From: Cordilura impudica
Lineage: Eukaryota; Arthropoda; Insecta; Diptera; Scathophagidae
Assembly: GCA_963682025.1 (NCBI GenBank)
Contig: OY821518.1
Span: forward strand, 146,136,731-146,200,730
Reading direction: 5' to 3'
Length of the DNA: 64,000 nt
The first letter of the stretch is position 1, and each line of letters begins with the position of its first letter. A program made the position numbers and the translations under genes. Under the pieces are notes generated by a model. It was not told where the DNA came from. It saw only the letters and a list, made by a program, of their open reading frames with translations, and made no database searches. Positions 21,340 through 33,202 of the stretch are shown here, in pieces.

Positions 21340-24300
21340 CTAGTTAATTGTGTGGCGCCTAGGCGCCCGTTTAAAAATTATGAATATAACAGTTTAAATT
21401 TAAATACACGAAAGATTTATAATAAATTATATTTCTTTTAATACAGTAGTAAATTGAAAATTATATTGTTACATATGTACATGTGAAAAAAGATTGTGTC
21501 TGTAGAAATTATTATATACATAAGTATCAAAACAGATAAATAAATTTTTCAATTTAGAATCTCTTGAAAAACTATATTTCGTGTGAAATATCGTTGGTCA
21601 TTTAATAGTTTTCCTTGCTGTGGGTTCGATTGAATACGTATCTTAACTTCGCTTGCAACTTTTGATCGTGACAAAGCCACATACAGTTGGCCGTGTGAAA
21701 ATACCGCGGTCTCCAAATTAATGCCAAATCAAATGACTGGCCTTGTTTATGGTAATTGCGTATGCAGGAATTACTGGAAACTGGCGGCGTTTTAATATGA
21801 AAGGTAATGTGGTGTCGGTTGGGGCGAGATCAATCCTAGTAATTAGAACCCTGGTTGTAATAAATTTTTGTTTACAGCGAAGAATTTCTTCGGTCCCAAG
21901 AGTTTTAATCACATTTTTCATACAAATTGCTTCTCTTATAGCGAGCAGTGGTTATATCAAATTTTTGACTTTAACAAACAAATTTTTTTTCCATTTCAGA
22001 ATTTTCGTATATTTTATATATTTAAAAAAAATTAATTTCAATGTAATTTAATTTTATTTTCATTTAATTTTAATATAAAACAAAAACTTCGATTTTCAAA
22101 TGAAGTTTTGTAAAAGGTCCTTTTAGGTACATATATTTTCGTAAAAGTTTGCCAGTAGCCAACCTTTGCTTTCTACTTTCTGCTTCTATACATAAGGAGT
22201 TTTTCATATTATATGATTTTAAAAAAATATTTTATTTAGATAGAAATTCGGTAATTTTAGTCTTATTAAGACAGACAATTAATATGTATATTTTTAGTAA
22301 TTTAATTTATGTTTTATAACTTTTTAAAATGCCCCAAAATAAAGAAACTTATTCAACTAAAAAAACTTTTTAAACCTTTCGGACAAATCAAAAAAATACT
22401 ACGGTTATAACGAACTTAGTCTATAAGGAATTAATTTGGCCGGTCCCGCCGAGTTCGCTATAACCTAACACCATTTTATTGTAGAAAAATAGAATAGCAT
22501 AGAAAAAAAAAAACGTTTTAGAGCAAGGTTCCTAAAAGTTTCTTAAGGGGGGTAAGGTGTTAAAAGTTAAAAAAAAAGTCATATTTTCATATTTCTTTTT
22601 TGAAGATATGAATAATGTTGGATTATTTATTTCATATATACGCTATAGCATTATATTTGAAGAATCTTTGAAAAAAATTTCAATTAAAAATTTTAATAAA
22701 TAAGTCCGTGACAGCGAATCTCCGGAGGCGTTGTTGTTTTGCGGTGAACATCATAACTCGTTACCGGATCATGTGAAATAAAAAAATCGAAACGCATTTC
22801 AAAGGTGACGAAGAGTTTTTAAAATTTTTTTTTTCAGCATTTTGAAATGAAAAACGATTTTTGCTATACAATTTCGGGAATTTGTTTGTTAAAAAATGGG
22901 AAAGAAAATGGAATTAAAAAAAACCCTTCGTGGTTACGTGATGAATTATGTGTAGATATAGTGTCTAAAATTGCAAAAGAATCGGTTAAGTAGATTTTGA
23001 GTTATGAAGTTGACGGACTTCGAATTTATATACTATGGTTTACATATTATATACCGTATGAGGCCGGTCGCTGGAAACGCTGTATCTTCTTAAGTTTTGC
23101 TCTGCTTTACTTAAAATTTTGACACAACACCTTCGATATATTGTGCATTCAGAAAGAGAAATGCAAAAAAGGTTTTAAAACCTACCACCCCTTAAGGAAG
23201 TGCAAACACCAATACACCTACAAAAAAGAGTGAAAAAAAATTATTTTCCCACCTCTCTTCTGAAATTACAATGTAATTTAATTAAGCAAAGTCAGAATAA
23301 TTTAAATTTTAAACTTAATATTGCACTATTTTTCAAGTGCTTTTCATTATAGAGCTTTAAACGAAATCATACGTTGGACAACAACAAAATCCACATTGAA
23401 GATCTCTATTTTCTCAAATATTTATCAAAAAAAAGCATACTCTTTGGTAAGTGCTGGCCATCAGAGAACCTGAGCGAAAGCACTCCTAACAATTCAAAAC
23501 AATTTTGAGATGAAAAACAAAACAGACAAAAGGTAAAGTTTAGTTTGATAAAAAAGAAGTATGTATGCATATCGGACGACGTTAAATGAGAAAAATAAAA
23601 ATGTTTAAAATTTCCTTCATTACCTTTTTTGCAGAATTTTTTCATTGACCAAGAAAGGGAATTTAAAGAAGAATTTGAATAGATATTAGTTCCATATGTA
23701 ACACGAAATCTGCATATGTAGTGCTATTGTCGTTAGCAGTGCTGCTAATTTTGACAACTTATTTTAATTTCGACGAATTTTCAATTTGTTAAAATGATTT
23801 TTTAAATTTGTTAAAATGATGATTGAAGATTTTAAACTTTCAGTGGTATAAAAATTAGGATTTCAAGGGTTAACAATTAATGGGTTGTAAATCGAAAATT
23901 GATAGTTTGAGTTCAGTGTAAATGTATATTACATAATATGTATAGATTTAATTCTGGGTCAAGTCGTTTCAAAACGGAAATACCTCGAATAGCATCTCTA
24001 TTTAAGATTTAAGTTTTAATTACGGCGATACTTTAAACCTATATTATATGTTTCAGCTATAGATACATATCAATAAAATTATTTAGTTGATTGCTGTCTT
24101 AAATTTTTTTCGTTGAAATTTCATCACTAATACATTTTTATATATAAAAATAACCAGTACTGTAATAATATTCGTAATATGAATGATATAAATAAATTTT
24201 ATTGTTTCCTTTTGTAATATTTTTTCGAATTTTATAAGCGGTAAAATTTTTTTTTTGGCAATTTCTTGTTTTAAAAGTGACGATTTTGGCGATTTAGTTT

Positions 24301-24518
24301 CAAAAATTGTCGATTTTCAGAAGCTTTTATTAGCAGCACTGGTCAGTAACAAAGAAGAGAGAAAATTATGTGTGGGTTTGTATCAAATGAGAAAGATTAA
24401 ATTTTGTTTGTGTATTTCGCATAGCTTTGTATGGAGTGCTATGTGTGTGTATTATTTCAGCGTTACAGAATCAGTCAGTCAGTCAGTGAGTCAGGGATCA
24501 GCGTAAATATATATAAGA
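21340..24518 (-). mobile_element. Helitron with Pif1 helicase remnant, inserted in Penelope
   Basis: On the minus strand it starts TCTTATATATATTTACGCTG at 24518 after an A and carries a TGACTGACTGACTG run near the head. It ends with the perfect palindrome GGCGCCTAGGCGCC, a short spacer and CTAG at 21343-21340, followed by T. It carries the last part of a Pif1-type helicase, as expected of a once-autonomous Helitron with a large internal deletion. Related but helicase-free copies lie at 38877, 48424-50966 and 61691. Confidence 0.85.
21590..21921 (-). pseudogene. Helitron RepHel C-terminus (Pif1 helicase)
   Basis: The RepHel protein nicks and unwinds DNA for rolling-circle transposition. The frame reads TLPFILKRRQFPVIPAYAIT then INKA at the end of the long ORF. 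In another frame it continues with the motif VI region FSHGQLYVALSRSK near 21690. These match motifs V and VI of Pif1 helicases in Helitrons. The Rep nuclease and motifs I-IV are absent, and a frameshift follows INK, so it is dead. Confidence 0.8.
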
Positions 24519-25440
24519 TTATCCTGTTCTCCCTCCATAGTAAATTGTACTTGTCGATTGAATGAGTTGAGGGTTCCAACTGTATCTTTTATAGTGTCTT
24601 TTTTAACAATAGTAAAAATGTCATCTACACATTAGGTCAAAATCCTAGGTTTTGTATTCATTTTAGCAACTCATGTGTCTAATAATTTTTCCATTAAATA
24701 TCAGCTATTACTGGAGAAGCTGGAGAACCCATTGGCATACGCTTTAGCTGTTAATATATTTGTTCTTCATATTTAAAGTATCTGTTGTCCATTATACAAA
24801 AGGTAAGTAATTCCATAAACAAGTTTTTTGGGATCTGTGTATGCTGTTCTAAGATATACCATTGTTCTTCAATAGTCCTTAATACTAAATTAATCGGATT
24901 GCTAGGGAATAATGAAACCACATCAAAGGATATAAGTACTTCGTCATCCTCAATAAGAGTGTTGTTAGCTCTGGATTTAAACTCAATTGCATCTTTAATA
25001 TTAGATTTAGAATCTTTTGTCAATTTTTTTAATATTTTCAGCAAATATTTGCATAGTCCATATGTTGCGGAATTGATAGATGAGCATATAGGTCTCAAGG
25101 GTGTTCCATTTTTATGAACTTTTGATAATCCATATATTCTTGGTACTCTAGCTGTCTTGATTGTTAATTTCTTTCTTTGATTTTCGTTAATTTTACCTAA
25201 TTTGTGTAGTTTATCTACGAAGAAATTATTTTTACTTTGTAACGTTGATGTAGGATCCCTTTTTAAACGTCTGTATGTACATACATACATCAGTTAACAT
25301 TTCTTTCATCTTCATCTCATAATCTTGTCTTTCCATTGCCACAGTCTTATTTGCCTCGTCAGAATTTAAAATTAATATGTCTTAAAGCCTTTTAAAAACA
25401 AGATCTACATCATGGTTTCCACATAATATTTTTTATGTTT
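24519..25440 (-). pseudogene. Penelope-like reverse transcriptase
   Basis: The RT domain is well preserved. From 25290 down it reads TYRRLKRDPTSTLQSKNNFF, then VPRIYGLSKVHKNGTPLRPI (the Penelope signature), then DDEVLISFDVVSLFPSNPIN (first catalytic Asp), a Lys-rich MPMGSPASPVIADI block and VDDIFTIVKK near 24620 (the active-site aspartates; the Tyr is replaced after a stop). Upstream, SDEANKTVAMERQDYEMKMK lies near 25365. The gene breaks at 24518, where the Helitron begins, and resumes at 21339. It has at least three stops or frameshifts. Confidence 0.85.
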
Positions 25441-25763
25441 TTATTCCACCGGAACCATTTTTCGCAAATTTTGATTCTCTCGTTACGTACCAAAATACGA
25501 TGTTCCCTATTTATCAAGTTCCAAAAATATTTTGGAGCCAACTATATTTTGTTGCTTTTAAAAACTTTCTCACAATTTTGCCAAACTATATTCAGCCACC
25601 ACATTTATGTTTCTATTATAATAATTTCTATATTAATTTTCTTGTTGATAATATTCATATTTCTTGCGAAAGTTTTAAATTTTGTGTGGTTTTGGCTGGA
25701 GTGCCCTTGAAAATAATGCCATTTCATTTAATATGCTCTTGAAGACACATAACTTGTTAATTA
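25441..25763 (-). pseudogene. Penelope N-terminal region, decayed
   Basis: The minus strand shows APKYFWNLINREHRILVRNE near 25510 and a HSSQNHTKFKTFARNMNI segment near 25690, upstream of and contiguous with the RT. Frames are broken. The sequence probably continues on the far side of the DNA transposon at 29097. Confidence 0.55.
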
Positions 25764-26329
25764 CACGCTGCTACAAAAATAAAAAAATCTCTGGATCTTC
25801 TGATGTGACATAGTTTATGTTGTAGGTCTCATCGAGTACAACTGAAAAATATATATTTTTTTTTTGATATACCCTCAAAATCTCAAATTACCGTTAAAAT
25901 ACCGTTATTTTTGACTTCTCATACAAATCGATTTATTGCACTGTTATTTTCAAACCGATTTTTAAATGTGAAACGGTTTTTAAAAGAGGACAAATAGGCC
26001 TTTAAAAACGTGTGCCTATAATAGTACTTTATATAAAAATATACAGAGTTACAGGTCACCAAACTTCAAATTTTAAAAATTTTTCTAAATTTTTCAACTT
26101 TGACCGTGATTTATTGCAATAGTTTATTGGCAATGGTGCTATATATATATTTTTTTCTGAAAGTGTATTTGTTCGCAATTAAACTAAGTGCAATTTTATA
26201 ACAATTGGAGGAAAATTGCAGGAGTTATGCAATTTTTTCGAAAATAAGAAAATTTTGCTTGTGCTCTTATATGGGGCTGTTACTCGTACCTTATTATATT
26301 CTTCTAGTAAAACTGCTAGTTGTGATGTT
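25764..26329 (+). repeat. Left terminal inverted repeat of the unclassified transposon
   Basis: It mirrors 28539-29093. Inner homology stops right after AGTTGTGATGT at about 26329. The outer 30 bases are less well conserved than the rest. Confidence 0.9.
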
Positions 26330-26474
26330 ATCTGCATGCTTTGCTAGTTGTAATATTTTTACACGTCGGTCTTACTGAAAATTGGTTTCGTTACAATTCA
26401 AAAAAACTGTTAAACCGAAAAACGATTCTTTAGAAAAAACCAGTAATTTGAATTTCATAATTGTTAGCTTCAAA

Positions 26475-26603
26475 ATGGAATGCAGCTTTTACCACAGCGA
26501 AAGTAAAAGAAGTGTGGTGGAATTATTAAATTGGTTCTCAGGTGTGGTGAAAACTGATTCGCAGCTAAAAACAAAGTGCATAAGTGAAGCAATAAACAAA
26601 TAA
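26475..26603 (+). CDS. Short upstream ORF of the unclassified transposon
   Basis: A 42-codon ORF (MECSFYHSESKRSVVELLNW onward) lies between the left repeat and the transposase start. It could be a small separate protein or a 5' exon; no matching splice sites were established. It has no recognisable domain. Confidence 0.3.
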   Translation: MECSFYHSESKRSVVELLNWFSGVVKTDSQLKTKCISEAINK

Positions 26604-26650
26604 ACAAAACAAGATTAAAATATTACTTACAATAATAACACTGTTCCAAA

Positions 26651-28467
26651 ATGTGTGATAAAAGAAATAGCTTTTGTTATCTTTGCGGCCTTTTTGTTGA
26701 TAATAAGCATCGTTTCAAATTAGAAAAAAAAAAGCCATAGTTGAAACAATCAAAATTTCCTTTGATCGCGAGTTTGTCGGCAATCGCTGGTAGGAACCAG
26801 AGTTCATTTGTTCGAGATGTTACGGATCACTTACAAAGTGCAAATATGAAAAAAGTCACAATCATCCCTTGCACTTTTCAATTCCGATGACTTGGCACCG
26901 TCAATTATTTCACAAGTCTGATGACTGCTACTTCTGCCAAACTGTAATAGTAGGCTATAGCTACAAAAACCGCGACCGTATACGATATGCTGATGTGCCA
27001 TCCGCCTCTAAGCCAGTCTCAAAAGCAAATGAAAAAGCTGAACTCGATACTGTAAACCGAGAAGATGATTTCTCACCCGTTGAAAATGTATATGAAAATA
27101 AAAATGATGCACCATTCATTCCAGTGCTTTCATCATCGACGGAAAGACATTTAGTGTCTAACACAGATTACCATGATCTAGTTCGCGATGTGGGACTGTC
27201 ATGGAGGCAAACAGAAATTATAGCATCACGGTTGAAACAATGGAACCTTGTCGAAAATGACTTTAAAATTACATTTGCAAGAGAGAAGAACCGAACTGCA
27301 TTCGAAAATCTTTTTAAAATGAATGATGACAATGGCAGTCTTGTTTACTGTACTGACGTAGACGAATTGTTTTTATGCCTAGGTAACGAGCACAGACCAA
27401 AGGACTGGAGATTATTTATTGATGGATCACGCAAGAGTAAGTGTTTAATTATTTACATTTATAAGACGGGGAAAAACGCCATAAATATAAAAGTAACACT
27501 TACAATGTCCATATATGTTTTTGAAAGGTTTGAAAGCTGTATTGCTGCACAATGGGACTCAGTTACCATCAGTACCTCTTGCGTATGCGACTGACATGAG
27601 AGAGACCTATGAAACTATGGCAACAATTCTAAGGTTTATCAATTACGCCAAACATCAATGGAAAATAGTGTCTGACTTAAAAGTTTTAACGATCCTGTTT
27701 GGAATGCAAGGTGGTTACACAAAGCATCCCTGTTACCTTTGTGAATGGGATAGCCGTGCACAGAACCACTACCAGCGAACGGAATGGCCATCCCGCACCC
27801 CACTTCAAATAGGAAAAAAAAATGTTATCAACGTTCCTTTGGTGCGAACTGATCAAATAATATTACCTCCATTGCACCTTAAACTGGGATACATGAAGCA
27901 GTTTGTCAAACGGCTTCATGGAGAAAGCGAAGCCTTTTTGCACTTAAAAAATGCTTTTCCTAGGCTAAGTGAGGCAAAAATCAAAGAAGGTACTATGGAT
28001 ACGTTAATTTTACATGATTCATTTAACATAATTTCTTTTTTGCAGGAGTGTTCATAGGTCCCCAAATTCGCAAAATTATGCGAGATAAAACATTTACAAA
28101 TAAACTAAACCAAGTGGAAAAAAGGGCGTGGTTAAGCTTCATTGATTTGTGTAGCCATTTCTTGGGCAACAAGAGAAGCAATGATTATGCGGACAAAGTG
28201 AAGGAATTTTTGAAAGCGTACGAATTAATGGGATGCAGAATGTCAATCAAAATCCATTTTTTGCACTCACATTTAAATTTTCTCCCAGAGAATCTTGGTA
28301 AATTTAGCGACGAACAGGGTGGAAGATTCCATCAAGAGTTGGCATCAATTGAGCAGCGCTTCTTAGGAAAAAATAAAATAACAATGTTAGCTGATTACTG
28401 TTGGTCGCTGAAACGCGAAACTGATGATTCATCTTATAAGCGTCGGAGAACCAACAAACATTTTTAA
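26651..28467 (+). pseudogene. Putative transposase of the unclassified transposon, nearly intact
   Basis: I recall this as a conserved uncharacterised arthropod protein family but cannot name its class. The ATG at 26651 begins a Cys-rich N-terminus (CYLCGLF, later CSRCYGS, then DDCYFCQTVIVGYS near 26920). Exon 1 ends at 27436 after LFIDGSRK. Intron 27437-27527 (GTAAGT...AG) and intron 27990-28045 (GTACTA...CAG) join cleanly into KSLKAVLLHNG and KIKEGVFIGPQ. Other blocks are GMQGGYTKHPCYLCEWDSR, LPPLHLKLGYMKQFVK, MSIKIHFLHSHLNFLPENLG and GGRFHQELASIEQRFLG. Candidate catalytic acids are the Asp of LFID, the Asp of SDLK and the Glu of FHQE (inference). Only two lesions are seen: a 1-base shift in the A run near 26730 and a TAG near 26790. 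Confidence 0.75.
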
Positions 28468-28538
28468 AAATATCTATTTATGAAATAAATACAACAATTG
28501 TTATAAAATTGCGGTTTTTGTAGCTATAGCCTACTATT

Positions 28539-29093
28539 ACATCACAACTAGCAGTTTTACTAGAGGAATATAATAAGGTACGAGTAACAGCCCCATATAA
28601 GAGCACAAGCAAAATTTTCTTATTTTCGAAAAAATTGCATAACTCCTGCAATTTTCCTCCAATTGTTATAAAATTGCACTTAGTTTAATTGCGAACAAAA
28701 ACACTTTCAGAAAAAAATATATATATAGCACCATTGCCAATAAAATATTGCAATAAATCACGGTCAAAGTTGAAAAATTTAGAAAAATTTTTAAAATTTG
28801 AAGTTTGGTCACCTGTAACTCTGTATATTTTTATATAAAGTACTATTATAGGCACATGTTTTTAAAGGTCTATTTGTCCTCTTTTAAAAACCGTTTCACA
28901 TTTAAAAATCGGTTTGAAAATAACAGTGCAATAAATCGATTTGTATGAGAAGTCAAAAATAACGGTATTTTAACGGTAATTTGAGATTTTGAGGGTATAT
29001 CAAAAAAAAAATATATATTTTTCAGTTGTACTCGATGAGACCTACAACATACACCATGTCACATCAGAAGATATTTTTGACTGTAGCAGAGTG
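28539..29093 (-). repeat. Right terminal inverted repeat of the unclassified transposon
   Basis: It is the reverse complement of 25764-26329. Just inside it (28511-28541) is a 31 bp perfect inverted copy of exon sequence from 26943-26973. Confidence 0.9.
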
Positions 29094-29096
29094 TTA

Positions 29097-29480
29097 TCGT
29101 TCTCTTTGTCATCACTTAGCTGTCTAACTTCTTTTTTCAATTGACTGGAACTTTATTGCAATTTTTACTAATTTGAGGTCGCTGATTTCAAATCTAATCT
29201 CCATTTTTCTCCATCAGCTCGCATTTTTAAGTTACAGGTACTAATCGTATTTTTGACTATTTTAAAAAATTGTTCTTCAAAACTTCAACAATATCTTTGA
29301 AACTGCTGGGCAAATTTTAAACCAATGTAAGCACGGCTTAAAGATAATATTGTTGGCGAGTTTTGAATTTTTTTTAACTGAATATGGTGAACCGTTTTCA
29401 AGTTATTCCAATATATATAGTGTAAGTGCCTTAATTAATATCTTAATATCGCGAAAAGTTGAGCTGGTAGAAAAAAAACA
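29097..29480 (-). pseudogene. Possible 5' continuation of the Penelope element
   Basis: Read on the minus strand it shows charged, coil-like coding text (QLKKEVRQLSDDKEND) directly at the transposon junction. This fits the N-terminal region of a Penelope protein continuing at 25763. Frames are broken upstream, and I cannot set the 5' end. Confidence 0.35.
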
Positions 29481-30094
29481 AGTACAGATTTGGAGTCAGC
29501 GTCCCAAATAACTTTTAAAACAACATTCAGTTCGTAATCAACAAAAACCTTGTTTCCTTGTGTAATTCATTTTTGCGATTTTAACTCGTCCATTTTATAC
29601 GAAATACCACTAACACTCGTTGTTATCACATCAATATCTTGTTTCATTTTCAATAGTTTTTAAATCATAGATCCTTTACTTCTGATGCCAACAAAATGTC
29701 CGTCATCATGTATACTTGGTGAAAGTTCTTCGAGTTTTCGCTTAGCTGCCTGTGTATCTTAAAGTTTTGACTTTTTTAACTAACTTTTAAACGATTCAAA
29801 TATTTCCAGCGCTGCTTTAGTGTTTTCAGTTCCAGATTGTTTTTACATATTTTTTTTTAAATAAGAAAATGTGGTGCCTCTATTCAGTAGTTATTTCGAA
29901 AGTATTATTTTTGCGAAAACTGTTTTTAGAATATTTATTTAATTTAACCGGGATGTTGAAATTTCTAATACTTGTAGTATATCTTTGGTATTAAAACTAA
30001 TATATAAAAAAAGCAACAAGTCTCCAATACACAGCTTGGTTATGACTTATTATTTTCTGTTTGGTTTTCTCTAAACTTTCTTTAATGTTATTTT
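29481..30094. other. No recognised feature
   Basis: It may include the 5' part of the Penelope element. No ORF or repeat edge could be supported. Confidence 0.4.
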
Positions 30095-30878
30095 TATACC
30101 CTATACCACTATGTGGTTTGGGTATAATGACTTTGTGCGGCTGTTTGTAACAACCAAAAATATTTGACCTAGACCCATCTTTAATTATACCGATCGAATC
30201 AGAATCACTTTCTGAGTTGATTTAACAATTTCCGTCCGTCCGTCCGTCCGTCTGTGTGTCCATGTAAAGCTTTTAATCAAACTGCAGGTCGCAAATATGA
30301 ATATATTTTGATGAAATTTGGTACATAAGCTTTCATCGGCCATGGGATGAACGCTATTGAAATTGGTGAGAATCGGTATATGTTCAGACCTAGCCCCCAT
30401 ACAAATTACCCATATGAAATCGACATAAATTGCCATAAGATCCAAATTGTCATATAGATCTTACTCAAATTGGGTTTATATGCGTTCATTACATCCATTA
30501 ATGAGTAGTCCAAAAATGATCCCTTTGACCCCATATAGAGCTGCTTCCCGATCTTCAGTTAAATCTATTAAAAAACAAAAATATTTCACTGATTCTTCCC
30601 AAATTTTGTTTGTATATATTTTTGCAAAATACAAGAGACTTTACCAAACATGATCAGGATCGGTCCATTTTTGGACCTAGCCCCTTTATAGATGTAGCAT
30701 CCGGTATGAACTTTTTTATATCTGCAGCTGAAAAAATTAATAAAAATCCCACTCAAATTTGGTTTATGCTTATTTTCTATATCCAGTTAGTTGGGCCTTA
30801 GAGATAGGGTTTCTAAACGCATGGTATAGGGTATCGTATAGTCGGTCTAGACCGACTATAATTTTCTTACTTGTTTTT
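30095..30878 (+). mobile_element. DINE-like Helentron, family 1, copy A (full)
   Basis: It starts TATACCCTATACCACTATGT and has a GTCC/GTCT microsatellite core near 30235. It ends with a 24 bp perfect palindrome at 30837-30860 (core TAGTCGGTCTAGACCGACTA), then TTTTCTTACTTGTTTTT. This is the layout of DINE-1/INE-1 type non-autonomous Helentrons: TATACCC head, microsatellite, terminal hairpin, CTTACTTG tail. The ORFs on both strands are by-products. Confidence 0.8.
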
Positions 30879-33202
30879 GGCTTAAATTAATTTCACTTTT
30901 TCCACTTTTTAAGTAGAAATATCTATATGTTCTTCAATATCCTGATTAAGGGTGTGTTAAAATTTTATATTTTATATTTAAATTTTGAATAAGTAGTAAC
31001 TCAAAATACAACCGCTCCTATTAAACTTCTCTCTCTTGTTCCCTGTGGCTTCTTATTTAACACCTAACTGTTTGAGTTATCCGGTTTCTTTGTATTTGGA
31101 GTTCTTATGAGCTCTTCATCATTGTCATGAAGGTTGAAGTTCACAGCACGAGTTGCAATGGCAACGCTGTTTGAGTTTCTCAAGCTTTTTGCGCTAAGTT
31201 ACACAGCACGCGTTGTAAACATACTTTATTTTTCTTTCTCGGCATTTTTTTTTTTTTTTGTTATTTCCGCACATTGATTTTTATTTTTTCTATTAAATTT
31301 TCATTCATACTTTAAAATATTTAATTTACTTTTATTGTATTTCACATTCATAAATAAACAGTAACCGCTAATTAGCTGTTATGACGCCTACAACGCTTTA
31401 AGAAGTTAAAAGTTGGTGAACTTTTTTCGGCATACGCTTTGTAGGCTTTTGCATGTACCTGACTCTATGAAAATCCACTACTTCAACTTTGACAGTAGTC
31501 CAAATACGTTTAGGCGTATAAAGCGTGTTGTGTACCTTTACCTTAACTCCTGATCCCGTTAGCATCCCACTCTTAAATGTTCTGGCTAATAAGTCTACAA
31601 TGTAGCAAACAACCTCTAGGTTAACCATGTTGCTAATCAAGTTAAATATTATGAAATTCCTAATAGAACTTGAAAATTAAAGATTGAAAATGGTTATGTG
31701 TACTTCAAACTGGTGATTTTAATATAATATAAAAATTATTTAAATGAAAATCCAGTGAATTAAAAAATTCTAAGAATTTTTCTTACTTTGTTTATTACGT
31801 CCTCGCCGTAGTCATGGCTATATACATTATTTTGGAATATAAAAAAAAAGTCAAAACACCTCATGTCACATTTCTGTTAAATACAGATTCCGGGTATATT
31901 TAATTTTTTATAAAAAAATTTAAGTGTAAAGCAAACGTTATAATTTGATTTCCTTATGTTAAATAATTTTTTTTGGATACTTAATTATGTAAGCATAAGT
32001 ATATTTCTTATGGCTTTCATGGTTTTCTAAAGTACGATAAAAAAATCCAATATTAACAAAGTGAACAAACGAGATCTTCAATGGTTTAATATATTAACAT
32101 AAGTATACTCGTATGAATATTATTTGCTTGTGCTAACCTATTTCAAACAGCCCTAATTCAGTTCTACTTAATAAATGAGTGTTACCCCTTTTTCGTTTGC
32201 GTGTGTGCGTACATTTTCTATATACGAGTATGGAATGGAAAATAAATTCAAGGTATAATGCGTGTTTACTTATCTAAATGCTTATAAATATATTACGACT
32301 AGTATTTATGTTCGTATTTACATATGTATGTATGTGTGTATATGAAATAATAAGTAATATACTTGAAAGTCAAAATAAATTTGTTGTCAAACAAGGTGTT
32401 CCAGCCACACTTTTTGACACAAGATTTATGTGTTTCAATTTTGTAACGTTACAACTTACCAACACAAACACGCAGTAAATGTACTCTGTACATACACACA
32501 TATGTACAGGAATACAGAGGAACAGTACATCTGAATATATTGTTACAAATATTTATTTTGCTTCCAAATTGAGTTGTCATAAAAGAATATTTGTGTCTTC
32601 GGTCGGATTACATCAACAACTTTTTTAATGTATTATGAGTATGTACACTACATTACAATCGATTAAGAATAGATTAGATATAAAAATTATAAAAAAGTGC
32701 TCTTAAAGATCCGTGCAAAAGCTAAGCTGAATTTTCAGAACAAAATACACATTGGCAGCAATTGTCGAAATACAGTTTAAATTACATATACTTTTGAAAT
32801 ACTGAAAATATACACCAATCACATTTGGAGACTCACAAATAAAAGTTAGTTAGGGTAACTAACTGTTGGTTTCAGTCGACTATTGTTTTGTTTTTTTACT
32901 TTGCAAATTCCGTCTATTAATGTTGATTTACAGTTAGAAACATACCAGATAAAAGAAAACAAAGAAAGGTGTAAAGAAGGCCAGGAATGAGTTATGAAAA
33001 AATTTTTTAAAAAAAATTCAAGAGCCTTTATACTAAATTGTTGTTTGTTTATATAAAAAAGAATATGAAACACTTTAAACTTTTATTGTTTTCTTAAATT
33101 TGTTTTCATGTTGGGTAAATTCCATGGACAGGTATCCACCCAGCAAAAAATTTTGCATACACAGAAGGAGGCAATATGAAACGCATATGTAATAACTGAA
33201 AG
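30879..33202. other. No recognised gene
   Basis: AT-rich. An 80-codon minus ORF at 31398-31640 (start MISNMVNLEVVC, basic C-terminus) has no domain I recognise. A TATG/TGTA microsatellite lies near 32320. Nothing else is supported. Confidence 0.45.

Larger units (their letters stand above)
25764..29093 (+). mobile_element. 3.3 kb DNA transposon, long TIRs, unclassified family
   Basis: Nearly perfect inverted repeats lie at 25764-26329 and 28539-29093 (about 560 bp, starting CACGCTGCTAC / CACTCTGCTAC). It is flanked by TTA at 25761-25763 and 29094-29096. The interior carries one three-exon gene. The 3 bp TTA duplication is as in PIF/Harbinger, but the protein does not resemble a Harbinger transposase. 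The arms differ by only a few substitutions and short indels, so the insertion is young. It interrupts a Penelope element. Confidence 0.85.

Noticed and set aside
24470..24500. CAGTCAGTCAGT tract as a CRISPR or independent microsatellite
   Set aside because: It belongs to the Helitron 5' head and recurs at 50.93 kb in the same context.
24785..25117. Plus-strand 110-codon ORF
   Set aside because: It lies antisense to the clearly conserved Penelope reverse transcriptase.
30185..30801. Recurring 68-119 codon ORFs in the DINE family 1 copies (30.2, 54.7-55.3, 61.9-62.5 kb)
   Set aside because: They recur only because the DINE is repeated. They occur on both strands, overlap the microsatellite and hairpin, and have no domain; frames are not conserved between copies.
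31398..31640. Minus-strand 80-codon ORF as a host gene
   Set aside because: It has no recognisable domain, splice context or repeat relation, so it is left as an unassigned ORF in an empty stretch.
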